A DNA stretch of 64,000 bases from Candidatus Kuenenia stuttgartensis (GTDB lineage: Bacteria; Planctomycetota; GCA-002687715; CAIWVZ01): NCBI GenBank assembly GCA_945860915.1, contig CAMARR010000002.1:186001-250000 (forward strand), given 5' to 3'. A model generated the notes under the pieces. It saw only the letters and a program-made list of their open reading frames with translations. It was not told the origin of the DNA and searched no databases. This document shows positions 8,373-16,332 of this stretch, piece after piece. The position numbers and the translations under genes were made by a program. How positions within the stretch are numbered: the stretch's first letter is position 1; every line of letters begins with the position of its first letter.

Positions 8373-9677
8373 CTAGACGCCGATCCCGTGGTATTCGAAC
8401 CCGAGCCCTTCGAGGACTTTGCGATCGTAGATATTCCTGCCGTCGATGATTACAGGGGTGCGGAGCAGACTCTTCAACATCTCGAAGTTCGGGCGACGGT
8501 ACTCATTCCACTCGGTGACGAGAACCAGCGCATCCGCGCCTTTGGCCGCATCGTAGTTCCGCTCGAAATAGGCCACACGGCCTCCCACCAAATGCTTGGT
8601 GTTGTCCATGGCTTCAGGATCAGTCACGCGAACAGTCGCTCCGGCCGCAAGTAAATCGTCGATGAGAACGAGCGCGGGGGCCTCGCGCATGTCATCAGTA
8701 TTGGGCTTGAATGCAAGTCCCCAGATGGCGAACGAACGTCCGGAGAGATCCTGGCCAAAACGCGCCTTGACCTTGTCGGCCAGTCGATGCTTTTGGTGCA
8801 CATTGACGTCTTCGACCGCCTGCATAATCTTAAGGTCGTAACCGACCTCCGACGCCGTTTGCACCAGCGCCTGAACGTCCTTCGGAAAGCACGAGCCGCC
8901 GTATCCCGGCCCCGGGAACAGGAACGGGAAACCGATACGCGAGTCGGTGCCGATACCCTTTCTCACGTGATCGACGTTGGCTCCAAGCAGCTCGCAGAGC
9001 CGCGCCATTTCGTTCATGAACGAAATTCGGGTCGCGAGCATGCAGTTCGCCGCGTACTTCGTGAGTTCCGCGCTTCGAACATCCATGAAAAGGATCGGCT
9101 TGTTCGTGCGGACAAACGGCGCGTAGATATCACCCATGACCGCACGCGCGCGATCTGAGTCAGCGCCAATCACGACACGATCCGGCTTCATGAAGTCGTC
9201 GATCGCGGCGCCTTCCTTGAGGAACTCAGGGTTGGAGACGACGTCGAATGGGTGCTTCCCGTTGGATGCAGCCGCGATGATCGCACGGACTCTGTCGGCT
9301 GTGCCAACAGGCACTGTCGACTTGTCCACAATCACCTTGTACGAATCGAGGTTCTCGCCCACCGTGCGAGCGACTGCATCCACATACTTAAGGTCGGCCT
9401 TGCCGTCCTTGTCAGGCGGTGTGCCGACCGCAATGAAAATCACGGCAGCACTTCGAATAGCTTTTGATGCGTCGGTCGTGAATGCAAGGCGCTCTTCAGA
9501 AACGTTGCGCTTGACCAACTCCTCAAGACCGGGTTCGTAGATCGGAACTTTGCCCTCGCGTAGGGATGCGACGCGCCCGGCATCGACATCGACTAGAGTC
9601 ACATCGTGCCCCGAATCGGCAAAGCATGTACCCGCGACAAGGCCAACGTACCCTGCACCAAAAACCGCAATATTCAT
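8373..9677 (-). CDS. ugd: UDP-glucose 6-dehydrogenase
   Basis: 434 residues, normal length. It oxidises UDP-glucose to UDP-glucuronate with two NAD+, supplying precursors for polysaccharide. The N-terminal Rossmann motif is VFGAGYVGLV (residues 5-14) with the acidic LVDVD after the second strand. EPGLEELVKRN follows. The central substrate loop and catalytic cysteine are in YGGSCFPKDV (near residue 260), and the C-terminal UDP-binding domain contains LAFKPNTDDMREAP. It starts 14 nt after the small oxidase-associated membrane gene, so it may be co-transcribed with the oxidase genes upstream, an unusual neighbour for ugd. Confidence 0.96.
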   Translation of the reverse strand: MNIAVFGAGYVGLVAGTCFADSGHDVTLVDVDAGRVASLREGKVPIYEPGLEELVKRNVSEERLAFTTDASKAIRSAAVIFIAVGTPPDKDGKADLKYVDAVARTVGENLDSYKVIVDKSTVPVGTADRVRAIIAAASNGKHPFDVVSNPEFLKEGAAIDDFMKPDRVVIGADSDRARAVMGDIYAPFVRTNKPILFMDVRSAELTKYAANCMLATRISFMNEMARLCELLGANVDHVRKGIGTDSRIGFPFLFPGPGYGGSCFPKDVQALVQTASEVGYDLKIMQAVEDVNVHQKHRLADKVKARFGQDLSGRSFAIWGLAFKPNTDDMREAPALVLIDDLLAAGATVRVTDPEAMDNTKHLVGGRVAYFERNYDAAKGADALVLVTEWNEYRRPNFEMLKSLLRTPVIIDGRNIYDRKVLEGLGFEYHGIGV

Positions 9678-9691
9678 CTAAGGGCTCCGAG

Positions 9692-9862
9692 TCATGACCA
9701 ATCGAGCCATACGGCCATCACCAGGAAGAGTATCCCGACCGAAAATGCGACTGAAAGTACAACAATCATCACACGGCCGATCTCGGCGCCGTCGTTGATA
9801 TCCTTGCCCGGCACCACGAATTCCTTTTTTGGGGAATCCGACGATGACCGGTCCGACTTCAC
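9692..9862 (-). CDS. Small single-span membrane protein of the oxidase cluster
   Basis: 56 residues from GTG 9862, which overlaps the stop of the subunit IV gene as GTGA. That overlap decides the start against a longer frame reaching back into subunit IV. It has a soluble, charged N-terminus (KSDRSSSDSPKKE) and one C-terminal transmembrane helix (GRVMIVVLSVAFSVGILFLV) ending in WLDWS. The position after subunits III and IV suggests an accessory subunit or assembly factor of the cytochrome oxidase. This is inferred from context only. Confidence 0.72.
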   Translation of the reverse strand: MKSDRSSSDSPKKEFVVPGKDINDGAEIGRVMIVVLSVAFSVGILFLVMAVWLDWS

Positions 9863-10263
9863 GCTGGGAGCCAGAGACTCGCCGAGTCCGGCATGAGCCC
9901 AAGGAACAAGAACGTCGCAAACATGAGCGGTGCACACACGATCAAAACAAGCGTGCGACGCTCGAATCGCAAGTGCATGAAGATGGCCGCCACAAGGAAA
10001 GCCTTCACTAGCGTCATGACGATGAGCACCGCGACCATGGCGAAATGAGACTTCGCCTTGAGGAATTCAACCGCCATGACCTCAAGGACCGTGAGCACCG
10101 TGAGGCTCACTGCCACCGCGATATAGGTGCCGCGATGCGACCCCTCGTGCGCGTGGGCGTCATGCCCTGATGCCGCCGCGGTAGCGGCTGGAGCGGCGGG
10201 CGCCATTGCATACTTCGCGAAAAGCGCGACGCAGATGAACGCGAAGAAGTAGAGGATGAACAT
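9859..10263 (-). CDS. Cytochrome c oxidase subunit IV family protein
   Basis: 134 residues with four predicted transmembrane helices: an N-terminal one (FILYFFAFICVALFAKYAMA), a histidine-rich linker (HDAHAHEGSH), then three helices including VLIVMTLVKAFLVAAIFMHL, the core signature of prokaryotic subunit IV. It is an accessory subunit of the haem-copper oxidase in the inner membrane. It lies 18 nt downstream of subunit III and overlaps the next small gene as GTGA. Confidence 0.88.
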   Translation of the reverse strand: MFILYFFAFICVALFAKYAMAPAAPAATAAASGHDAHAHEGSHRGTYIAVAVSLTVLTVLEVMAVEFLKAKSHFAMVAVLIVMTLVKAFLVAAIFMHLRFERRTLVLIVCAPLMFATFLFLGLMPDSASLWLPA

Positions 10264-10281
10264 GATTCTAATTCTCCGCGA

Positions 10282-10956
10282 TCAGCCGTTGCCGCCAGTA
10301 AGCCAAGGTGCGATTTCGACCTTGCCAGGCGTCGGTGGAATGAGGTAAACGAAGGTGAAAAGGAGAATCCAAACAAGATCAACGAAGTGCCAATACAGAC
10401 CTACGATCTCGATGTGGGAAGCGTTGTGCTTACCATACTTGCCCTTGAGGCAACCAATCCAGACGCACGTCATGTAAATCACGCCCCCTAAGACGTGCAA
10501 CCCGTGGAACGCGGTCAGCGAGTAGAAAGTCGACCAGAAGTTATGAATGCCCGGCGTCGTTCCGTCGTGAATCAAGTGCGAGTACTCGTAGTACTGGCCA
10601 CCGAGGAAGAAGAGGCCACCGGCAATCGTCGCGCCGAGCCAGAAGGTAAGCGCGCCCTTCTTGTCGTGCTGCGCGGCATCGAGCGCGAGCACCATCGACA
10701 CCGATGACAGGATGAGCACAAAGGTCATCCAAGCAGTGAATACGATGCCTAAGCTCGCGTTAGGGTCGGGCCAAACCGGCGCTAAGACGCGGAGGGCTGT
10801 GTAGGCGGCAAATAGCCCTACGAAGCCCATGCAGTCTTGGCACAGGAATAGCCACATGGCGAACTTGCCATTCGTGACACCGAGAGGCGTCTTGTCGACG
10901 GGCACCACCGGGTCGGGGTGGTGATCGTCATGGTGGGCGGCTGCGGTCGCGCTCAC
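10282..10956 (-). CDS. ctaE: Cytochrome c oxidase subunit III
   Basis: 224 residues. A histidine/aspartate-rich N-terminus (HHDDHHPDP) is followed by five transmembrane helices of the short, five-helix subunit III type. Typical motifs are SLTAFHGLHVLGG and HIEIVGLYWHFVDLVWI. It is a structural subunit that stabilises the oxidase. It heads a three-gene group with subunit IV and a 56-residue protein. The gene is divergent from the UPNC selenoprotein at 11156, with about 200 bp between starts. A second subunit III-like gene lies at 15632. Confidence 0.93.
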   Translation of the reverse strand: MSATAAAHHDDHHPDPVVPVDKTPLGVTNGKFAMWLFLCQDCMGFVGLFAAYTALRVLAPVWPDPNASLGIVFTAWMTFVLILSSVSMVLALDAAQHDKKGALTFWLGATIAGGLFFLGGQYYEYSHLIHDGTTPGIHNFWSTFYSLTAFHGLHVLGGVIYMTCVWIGCLKGKYGKHNASHIEIVGLYWHFVDLVWILLFTFVYLIPPTPGKVEIAPWLTGGNG

Positions 10957-11155
10957 TCGTAACTCCTAACCCCAAAATGGGGCGTAGGATTCTGCCACCT
11001 CAAGGGCCTCTCTCCAACCCTTGCCCCAAGATCCGCTGCACCCCCTCGACCGTACGCCGCGGTCCGATGCACTGCGCGAGCAGTCTGGGGCGTTGAAGTT
11101 CATGTTCTTTGTCGGGCCGGCCTTGTCGGGAACGTGCCGTCGTTAAAATCCGAAT

Positions 11156-11383
11156 GTGAGGAACTCAGTCCGCAAACTTCGCCTGTTCGCCCTAGGGGCC
11201 ATTGCGGTGTTAGTCACTGCCCCCCCAGCGTATGGCTGACCAAACTGCAGCGATGCCGTCAGTTCGGCGGAAACACAAGCTTGGTTCTGGAGCATTATCG
11301 GGATGATCTCGATGCCGTTCCTATTGATCGGCGGCATCCTATTCACCCTCTGGCGGTTATCTAAGAAGCCGCCCAAGAATTAG
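11156..11383 (+). CDS. Small membrane selenoprotein with UPNC motif, next to oxidase genes
   Basis: 75 residues if TGA at 11237-11239 is read as selenocysteine 28. It starts at GTG 11156; the overlapping ATG at 11154 meets TGA at once. The N-terminus is a signal peptide (KLRLFALGAIAVLVTAPPAYG), then UPNCSDAVSSAETQ, one transmembrane helix (WFWSIIGMISMPFLLIGGIL) and a basic tail WRLSKKPPKN. The layout (signal, CPxC-type motif, single span) matches small proteins I recall beside cytochrome oxidase genes in planctomycetes and verrucomicrobia, with Sec replacing the first Cys. It is likely a periplasm-facing, membrane-tethered redox or metal-binding site. A copper-site role is inference. No ordinary ORF spans it. 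Confidence 0.85.
11240..11269 (+). promoter_or_regulatory. Candidate SECIS element in the UPNC selenoprotein mRNA
   Basis: Two alternative folds begin right after the UGA: CCAAACTG/CAGTTCGG with one A-C mismatch and a 12-nt loop, or TGCCG/CGGCG with loop TCAGTT at 11254-11269. Neither is as canonical as the selD element, so the exact structure is uncertain. Confidence 0.45.
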
Positions 11384-11498
11384 CTCACCGCAATATCGGT
11401 GACGCCGTGCCAACCTTGGTCACTTCCCGTCCGACCTCGTAGCGCCCAAGCCGCAATTGCGAGGGGCAGAACGTAAGCCGTACCCCCAGTTCGGCGAG

Positions 11499-11538
11499 GA
11501 AAAAGAACATCGCCCCCGCTGCGTGTGCAACAGGGGCG
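11499..11538 (-). terminator. Intrinsic terminator behind the secreted-protein gene at 11572
   Basis: Minus-strand 12-bp stem CGCCCCTGTTGC/GCAGCGGGGGCG with loop ACAC, then ATGTTCTTTTTCC. Confidence 0.85.
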
Positions 11539-11571
11539 ACGAATCACCCGACTCCTCGGGCGCTCTTTCGA

Positions 11572-12570
11572 TCAGTGACCGAAACGGAGCCAAAGGGCGT
11601 TCGAGATCAAAGGCACGTGCCCGAACTGGCAGCTCTGGAGCACGGTCTCAAGGCACTCGACAAATGGATCGTTCGGGAGGGGCGCGGTCAACGAGTAGTT
11701 GCCGACTGCATCGAAGTTGAACGAACCGATGAATCCCACTGAGGCGAGATCGAGGTAGACGTTGCAGCCAGAGTAGATCCACGGGCTGCCCATGTTAGCC
11801 GGGCCAGAGAACGCGATGATGCCAGGTCCAAATGGATCGCCACCGGTGATGCTCAACGTGCCAAGCTGGCCCATGAGCGGGAGGGTGCCATCAAAGCTAA
11901 GACCGCAGCCCGCGCCCAGGATGCTCTTCGCGGCCGTGCAGGTCGTATGAGTGCCGATGCGGAACACCGGTACCTTGTCGTTGCCGTGGCCCGATGTATC
12001 AGTGCAGGAATGTTCGTGAATACCTTCCGCCGCACCGTCATCATCGCAATCGATCGTGCGCGCAAACTTACCTGAGCACTTGGTTATCTCAATGCAAAGG
12101 TCCCGGCCGAGCGACGGCTGAAAAATGAACGGTGTGGTCAAGTTGACCACAACCCAGTCATTCACGGTCGTCGTCGAACCGACAGCTGGGTAGCTTACTG
12201 TGCCGTTGAACACAGTAACGACATCGGCGCCGCGATTCGTCGCGAAGGAATTCGAGAGATTATTGTAGTTGCGAGTTGAACTCGACATCTTGATCGTCAT
12301 CGGGAGGGAGCCCGCAGCATAGGCGGAAGATCCCGGCTTCGCGCGGAAAGCGATGGAGCTGATCGTCGTAAGCCCTTGATCCGCGAAATTCGACGTGTCG
12401 TAGACGCTTTGCGAGATTGTGCTGTTGTAATCATTCCCTTGTCCGATGAAATGAGTAAAGTCCTCGCCACCAGTGGTGGTGAGATAACCCGTAGGCAGGG
12501 TTTGATAAGTCTGTGCCGCAGCAAACTGCGACATCACAACAACAGCCAATGATGCGAAAACCGACTTCAT
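11572..12570 (-). CDS. Secreted planctomycete-type protein, tandem paralog 2
   Basis: 332 residues from ATG 12570, preceded by GGAG at 6-nt spacing. It has a signal peptide (KSVFASLAVVVMSQFAAAQ). The N-terminal two thirds form a beta-rich domain with NDYNSTISQSVYDTSNFADQG and a cysteine/aspartate stretch, TIDCDDDGAA. The last ~90 residues are the shared C-terminal domain (GAGCG, GQLGTLSITGG, GCNVYLDLAS). It is a close paralog of the gene at 13022, so this is a tandem duplication. Probably exported or surface-exposed; the function is unknown. The cluster's C-terminal domain may be a secretion or anchoring module, which is inference. Confidence 0.88.
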   Translation of the reverse strand: MKSVFASLAVVVMSQFAAAQTYQTLPTGYLTTTGGEDFTHFIGQGNDYNSTISQSVYDTSNFADQGLTTISSIAFRAKPGSSAYAAGSLPMTIKMSSSTRNYNNLSNSFATNRGADVVTVFNGTVSYPAVGSTTTVNDWVVVNLTTPFIFQPSLGRDLCIEITKCSGKFARTIDCDDDGAAEGIHEHSCTDTSGHGNDKVPVFRIGTHTTCTAAKSILGAGCGLSFDGTLPLMGQLGTLSITGGDPFGPGIIAFSGPANMGSPWIYSGCNVYLDLASVGFIGSFNFDAVGNYSLTAPLPNDPFVECLETVLQSCQFGHVPLISNALWLRFGH

Positions 12571-12959
12571 AGAAACTCCATTTTCATTAAGGAAGGATGT
12601 GACGCCTAGGTCGTCGGCGGATGCACGGATCAACTCTACATCCATGATGGAATACAGAACAAGGTTTTTTCTGCAAGGAACCTCAGAACGACAATCGAGC
12701 GCACGATCGAGTGCGCTCGCAATTGAAACGTTGGTTCCCGTACAGCTTCACGGCGATCCCGTCGCGGATCTCACATTGACTATTCCAAAACCATCGCAGA
12801 CAAGTAGTTCCGCGGGGGCGGCGTCCAATCCTCTGCGCGTGGCGCCCCGGACAGTTGCGACCCATACTCACAGCGCTGCAGTTCATCCCCAGATCTAGTG
12901 CGAGTCGCGCACAGCGCCAGATCGAAGCGGTCTTGATCGATTGGCGTTCAGAAACGCAA
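12571..12959. other. Intergenic region between tandem paralogs, no gene seen
   Basis: About 390 bp of upstream region for the gene at 11572. Apart from its ribosome-binding site I see no coding frame with a start signal, no tRNA and no known RNA motif. Confidence 0.5.
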
Positions 12960-12991
12960 GTCGCCTCTCCCGCGAGTGCGAAAGAGGCGAC
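12960..12991 (-). terminator. Hairpin terminator behind the gene at 13022
   Basis: Minus-strand 14-bp stem GTCGCCTCTTTCGC/GCGGGAGAGGCGAC with loop ACTC, followed by a weak TTGCGTTTCTG tract. Confidence 0.65.
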
Positions 12992-13021
12992 ATCTACATT
13001 CACCTTTCGGTGACGATGGAA

Positions 13022-14044
13022 TCAGTTGCCGAACTTGACCCAGAAAGCATTCGAGAGATTCAGCGGCTCCACGCGGAACTCGACTGCTTGAAGGACCGCC
13101 TCCAGGCACAGAACGAATGGATCTGATGGAAGTGTTGCCGTGAGTGAGTACTCACCATTCGCATCGAAATCGAATGACGTCAACACACTGAACGACGCGT
13201 AGTCCAGATACACGTTGCATCCCAAGTAGGAAACTGGGCTGTTCATTGCGGCTGTGCCGGAGTAAGCGATCAGTCCGGGACCGAACGGTGTACCTCCGGT
13301 CAACGTCAAAGTGCCGCTCTGCCCCATGATCGGTGGCGTGCCATTGAGAGTCAGTGTGCCACAATTCACGCCGACCTGAGCCTGTTGTGCGAGGCAGGTT
13401 CCGTACGTGATACGGAAGACCGGCACCTTAGTCTGGGGCCTGAGGCCGGTTGACGAACTGCAGCTATCGTGATTGTGCACCTGCTTCGCGGCACCCGAAT
13501 CATCGTCGCAATCGATGTTCTTGGCGAAGTTCGGAGTCCCACACTTCGAGACCTCAATGCACAGATCGTTGCCGGCCGCAGCTTGGAACGTAAAGGGGGT
13601 AGTCAAAGTAATTTCAACCCAATCGTTCACGGTCGTCGTTCCAACAACCGCGGGATAGCTGACGGTCCCGCTAAACACGGTGGCAACATCCGCACCGGTG
13701 TTGTTTGCGAAAGTCTGCGACAGGCTGTTGAAATCATTTGCGCAGCTTGACATGCGCACGGTGACGTTGTTCATTGAGCCAGCGGCGTAGCCACCGGAGT
13801 ATCCTGGCTTTGCTCGAAACGCGAGTTTCGTAATAGCGATGAACCCCTGATCTGCGAATTCCGTCGTGTCATATACAGCTTGGAATCGGGTGTTTGAGTA
13901 ATTATTTGCCGGCGTACCGAGAAAGTGATTCCAGTTCTCGCCGCCTGCGGTGGTGTCGAATCCTGCGGGCAAGGTCTGCGAGGACTGCGCAACAGCGAAC
14001 TGAGAAGCGACCAAGACGCCAACTAATGCCAAAAGCGATTTCAT
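13022..14044 (-). CDS. Secreted planctomycete-type protein, tandem paralog 1
   Basis: 340 residues from ATG 14044 with GGAG 8 nt upstream; an in-frame TTG two codons earlier is less likely. The signal peptide is KSLLALVGVLVASQFAVAQ. The domain plan matches the neighbour at 11572: AVYDTTEFADQG, AFRAKPG, GTVSYPAV, TTTVNDWVEI, NIDCDDDSGAA, then the shared C-terminal domain (VGVNCG, GQSGTLTLTGG, GCNVYLDYAS, ending FWVKFGN). It carries extra cysteines relative to the paralog. Probably exported; the function is unknown. Confidence 0.88.
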   Translation of the reverse strand: MKSLLALVGVLVASQFAVAQSSQTLPAGFDTTAGGENWNHFLGTPANNYSNTRFQAVYDTTEFADQGFIAITKLAFRAKPGYSGGYAAGSMNNVTVRMSSCANDFNSLSQTFANNTGADVATVFSGTVSYPAVVGTTTVNDWVEITLTTPFTFQAAAGNDLCIEVSKCGTPNFAKNIDCDDDSGAAKQVHNHDSCSSSTGLRPQTKVPVFRITYGTCLAQQAQVGVNCGTLTLNGTPPIMGQSGTLTLTGGTPFGPGLIAYSGTAAMNSPVSYLGCNVYLDYASFSVLTSFDFDANGEYSLTATLPSDPFVLCLEAVLQAVEFRVEPLNLSNAFWVKFGN

Positions 14045-14401
14045 ATCCAAGACTCCAAATCCAAGTTAAGAACACGGATCATATGATCGTGTTGGGTGTT
14101 CGTTGGTCAAGTTACCCTCGGGCCAAGATTCTTCAAACAAAATCCGAGCCAATGCGACGAGTGTCAACTCGCTTTCGAGCGAAACGAGCGTGGTGACAAA
14201 TCGTCAACATTGCGTCAAATCGCCGTAATGCGATGATTTACAACGAGTTGTGTCGACAGACTCCTCGACTCCATGCGCGGCGAGGACACGATGTCCCCGA
14301 GCGGTGCCTGCGAAGCAGGCGTCGCGCGGAGTTGCCTCGCAACTCCGCAATCGCCTAGGAATGAAGCGAGCCGCCGAGAAGCGGCGGCTCAGCGCAATGA
14401 G
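14045..14401. other. Intergenic region with four consecutive hairpins, no gene seen
   Basis: The left part is the upstream region of the secreted-protein gene. From 14283 to 14390 four small inverted repeats follow each other: GGAC/GTCC, GCCTGC/GCAGGC (14305-14319), GCGGAGTTGC/GCAACTCCGC (14326-14348) and GAGCCGCCG/CGGCGGCTC (14368-14390). I see no coding frame. Confidence 0.5.
14368..14390 (-). terminator. Hairpin behind tRNA-Val
   Basis: 9-bp stem GAGCCGCCG/CGGCGGCTC, 5-nt loop, followed on the minus strand by GCTTCATTCC. It lies 11 nt beyond the tRNA 3' end. The T-tract is weak. Confidence 0.55.
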
Positions 14402-14475
14402 TGGGCGATGGGGGACTCGAACCCGCAACCTACCGCGTGTAAAGCGGACGCTCTGACCAATTGAGCTAATCGCCC
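14402..14475 (-). tRNA. tRNA-Val (TAC)
   Basis: Minus-strand cloverleaf, 74 nt: acceptor GGGCGAT/ATCGCCC with discriminator A, D arm GCTC/GAGC, anticodon stem TCCGC/GCGGT (a U-U mismatch at the outer pair), loop TTTACAC giving anticodon UAC, T arm GCGGG-TTCGAGT-CCCCC. CCA is not encoded. Confidence 0.95.
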
Positions 14476-14532
14476 GAAGACGAACCGCGCGAAGTCTACC
14501 GCGCTCGGCCCGAAAACCGTAGGCCCAAAGTG

Positions 14533-14973
14533 TCAGACCGCGGGATACCAGCGGTAAAGCATGAAGTAAACGAGGACTCCCGTGATGGAAACGTAGAGCC
14601 AGATCGGGAACGTCCAGCGAACAATGCGCCGGTGACCAGCCTTATCGCCGCGGAGCCCACGACGAATGGCGGTGATCGCGAGAGGTGGAACCGTCGTGGC
14701 AAGAACCACATGCGAGATGAGCATGGGAAAATAAACCCACCGGATGCTCCCCTCTCCTCCAAACTTCTGATCTCCGAACGCAAACTTGCGAGTCAGGTAC
14801 GACACAAGGAACACACAGCTGACGCCGAATGCGGTAAGCATCACCTTGCGATGCGCCTCGATTCGGCCCTTCTTGACTAAAACGAATCCAATCACCAAAA
14901 ACACACCGGCAAGCGCGTTGAGCGACGCGTTGACCGCAGCCAGACCATGCGCGCTCCAAAGCCAGTGGCTCAT
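14533..14973 (-). CDS. DUF420 membrane protein
   Basis: 146 residues with four to five transmembrane helices. It has the DUF420 hallmarks LNALAGVFLVIGFVLVKKG, IEAHRKVMLTAF and HRRIVRWTFPIWLYVSITG, with conserved membrane histidines. DUF420 (YozB-like) proteins accompany cytochrome oxidase and SCO genes and are thought to help oxidase assembly. It overlaps the upstream sco gene as ATGA and ends the long oxidase operon. Confidence 0.93.
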   Translation of the reverse strand: MSHWLWSAHGLAAVNASLNALAGVFLVIGFVLVKKGRIEAHRKVMLTAFGVSCVFLVSYLTRKFAFGDQKFGGEGSIRWVYFPMLISHVVLATTVPPLAITAIRRGLRGDKAGHRRIVRWTFPIWLYVSITGVLVYFMLYRWYPAV

Positions 14974-15635
14974 GAGTCGCCTTTGAGCAACAGCACTTTG
15001 AGCAAGTCCACTCTAAGACGCAGGAGTTCCTTCTCGTCAGTTCCATCGTAATGACCTCGAACACGGCCCTGACGGTCGATTAGGACGAACTTTCCGCTAT
15101 GGGTGTCTGGATTTCCCTTTTCGTTAGCGAGCAGGAGGCCCTTGACTGAAACATCGTGAATTGCGCCGGCGGTGCCTGTGAGGAACATCCAACGTCCGTC
15201 ATCCACGGCCCAGAGTTTCGCGTACTCAGCAAGCGCCTCCGGCGTGTCGCGCTTGGGATCCGCAGTAATCGAAACGAAAAGTGGCGATTCGCCCCTTTGC
15301 TTGACGACTTCCCAATCCCGGGTTTCGCTCCAAATCTTCTTGAGTTGGTCGTGCATTCTCGGGCAGAGACCCGCGCAGTAAGTGAAGAAAAAGTCAACAA
15401 CCCACACCTTCCCCTTCATGTCGACATTGGTGACGGTTCGACCGTTAGAATCCGTTAACACGAATGGCGTGACAGGCTGGATGACCGGCGGCGCAACGAA
15501 TTCAGGGTTCTTCCAAGGGTTAAGTGGATAGAAGTTGAGTTTCATCCATACGGTTACTGCCAGCGCAAGCACCATCAAAATGACAATGACCTTGCCTGCA
15601 ATGGGGTGACGCGGAGTGGGACGTGGCTCGTTCAT
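14970..15635 (-). CDS. sco: SCO1/SenC family copper chaperone
   Basis: 221 residues from ATG 15635, which overlaps the upstream gene's stop as ATGA. A single N-terminal membrane anchor (AGKVIVILMVLALAVTVWM) is followed by a periplasmic thioredoxin fold. The copper site CxxxC is present as YCAGLC, and the distal histidine lies in NPDTHSGKFVLIDRQG. SCO proteins deliver copper to, or reduce, the CuA site of subunit II, fitting the oxidase operon. Confidence 0.94.
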   Translation of the reverse strand: MNEPRPTPRHPIAGKVIVILMVLALAVTVWMKLNFYPLNPWKNPEFVAPPVIQPVTPFVLTDSNGRTVTNVDMKGKVWVVDFFFTYCAGLCPRMHDQLKKIWSETRDWEVVKQRGESPLFVSITADPKRDTPEALAEYAKLWAVDDGRWMFLTGTAGAIHDVSVKGLLLANEKGNPDTHSGKFVLIDRQGRVRGHYDGTDEKELLRLRVDLLKVLLLKGDS

Positions 15636-16252
15636 GCGAGGTGCAGGAGGATGAGGAGGATGTACCAGACTCCTGTGACATAGCCCCACCAGAGCCCCAC
15701 GATCGAGACGCGCTCGACATTGAGGCCACCGAGAGGGAGCATCAGCGGGGCACGCGCAATGACCCAGTGCCACACGATTCCCGCGAGTACATGGACAGCG
15801 TGAACGAACGTAATCAGAATGACGAACGAGCCGTAGGGACCGGCCCTTAGTTCGAGCCCGCGCGCTCCTTCAATCTTCAGTTCTGCGATCACGAGCGCGA
15901 GAAATACGATGCCGAAAAGCGAGACCGCCGTTAAATGACGCCGCACATCGACCTCGCGCTGGGCGCGAGCGGCGTTCGAGGCCTTAAACGCGAACAGCGT
16001 CGCCAGCGACAACACAACGGCGTTGACGATGGGAATCAGCAGCCCGACTCTTTGGGGCACATATTGGACCCCATCCACCATGTACGGCGCGGGCCACATG
16101 GGCGCGGTGAATCTCGCCAATACAAACGTGCCGATTAAGCCTGCGAACACCATCGACTCGCAGCCAATCCAGAGAAGCACTCCGAGGCGACCGCGAGAAA
16201 CGGGCGGTCCGGATTCAGGATCTCGTGGGTAAGGAACCGAGGATTCGGTCAT
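15632..16252 (-). CDS. Second subunit III-like haem-copper oxidase protein
   Basis: 206 residues from ATG 16252, with five transmembrane helices. Subunit III-type motifs are LGVLLWIGCESMVFAGLIG near the N-terminus, FVHAVHVLAGIVWHW, and SIVGLWWGYVTGVWYILLIL at the end. It is more divergent than the subunit III at 10282 and sits between ctaB and sco, overlapping sco as ATGA. It may be a second structural subunit III of the same oxidase or part of an alternative form. Confidence 0.87.
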   Translation of the reverse strand: MTESSVPYPRDPESGPPVSRGRLGVLLWIGCESMVFAGLIGTFVLARFTAPMWPAPYMVDGVQYVPQRVGLLIPIVNAVVLSLATLFAFKASNAARAQREVDVRRHLTAVSLFGIVFLALVIAELKIEGARGLELRAGPYGSFVILITFVHAVHVLAGIVWHWVIARAPLMLPLGGLNVERVSIVGLWWGYVTGVWYILLILLHLA

Positions 16253-16332
16253 GACTAGCCTCTTTGAAACAGGAACGCGCCAGCGTGGTTCACGGTAGCA
16301 CTCCCCTGCGGGAGGCACGCGTGACTAGCGCA

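Noticed and set aside
11134-11376. Overlapping ORFs on both strands at the UPNC locus
   Set aside because: Neither has a signal, motif or start site; they are shadows of the Sec-containing frame.
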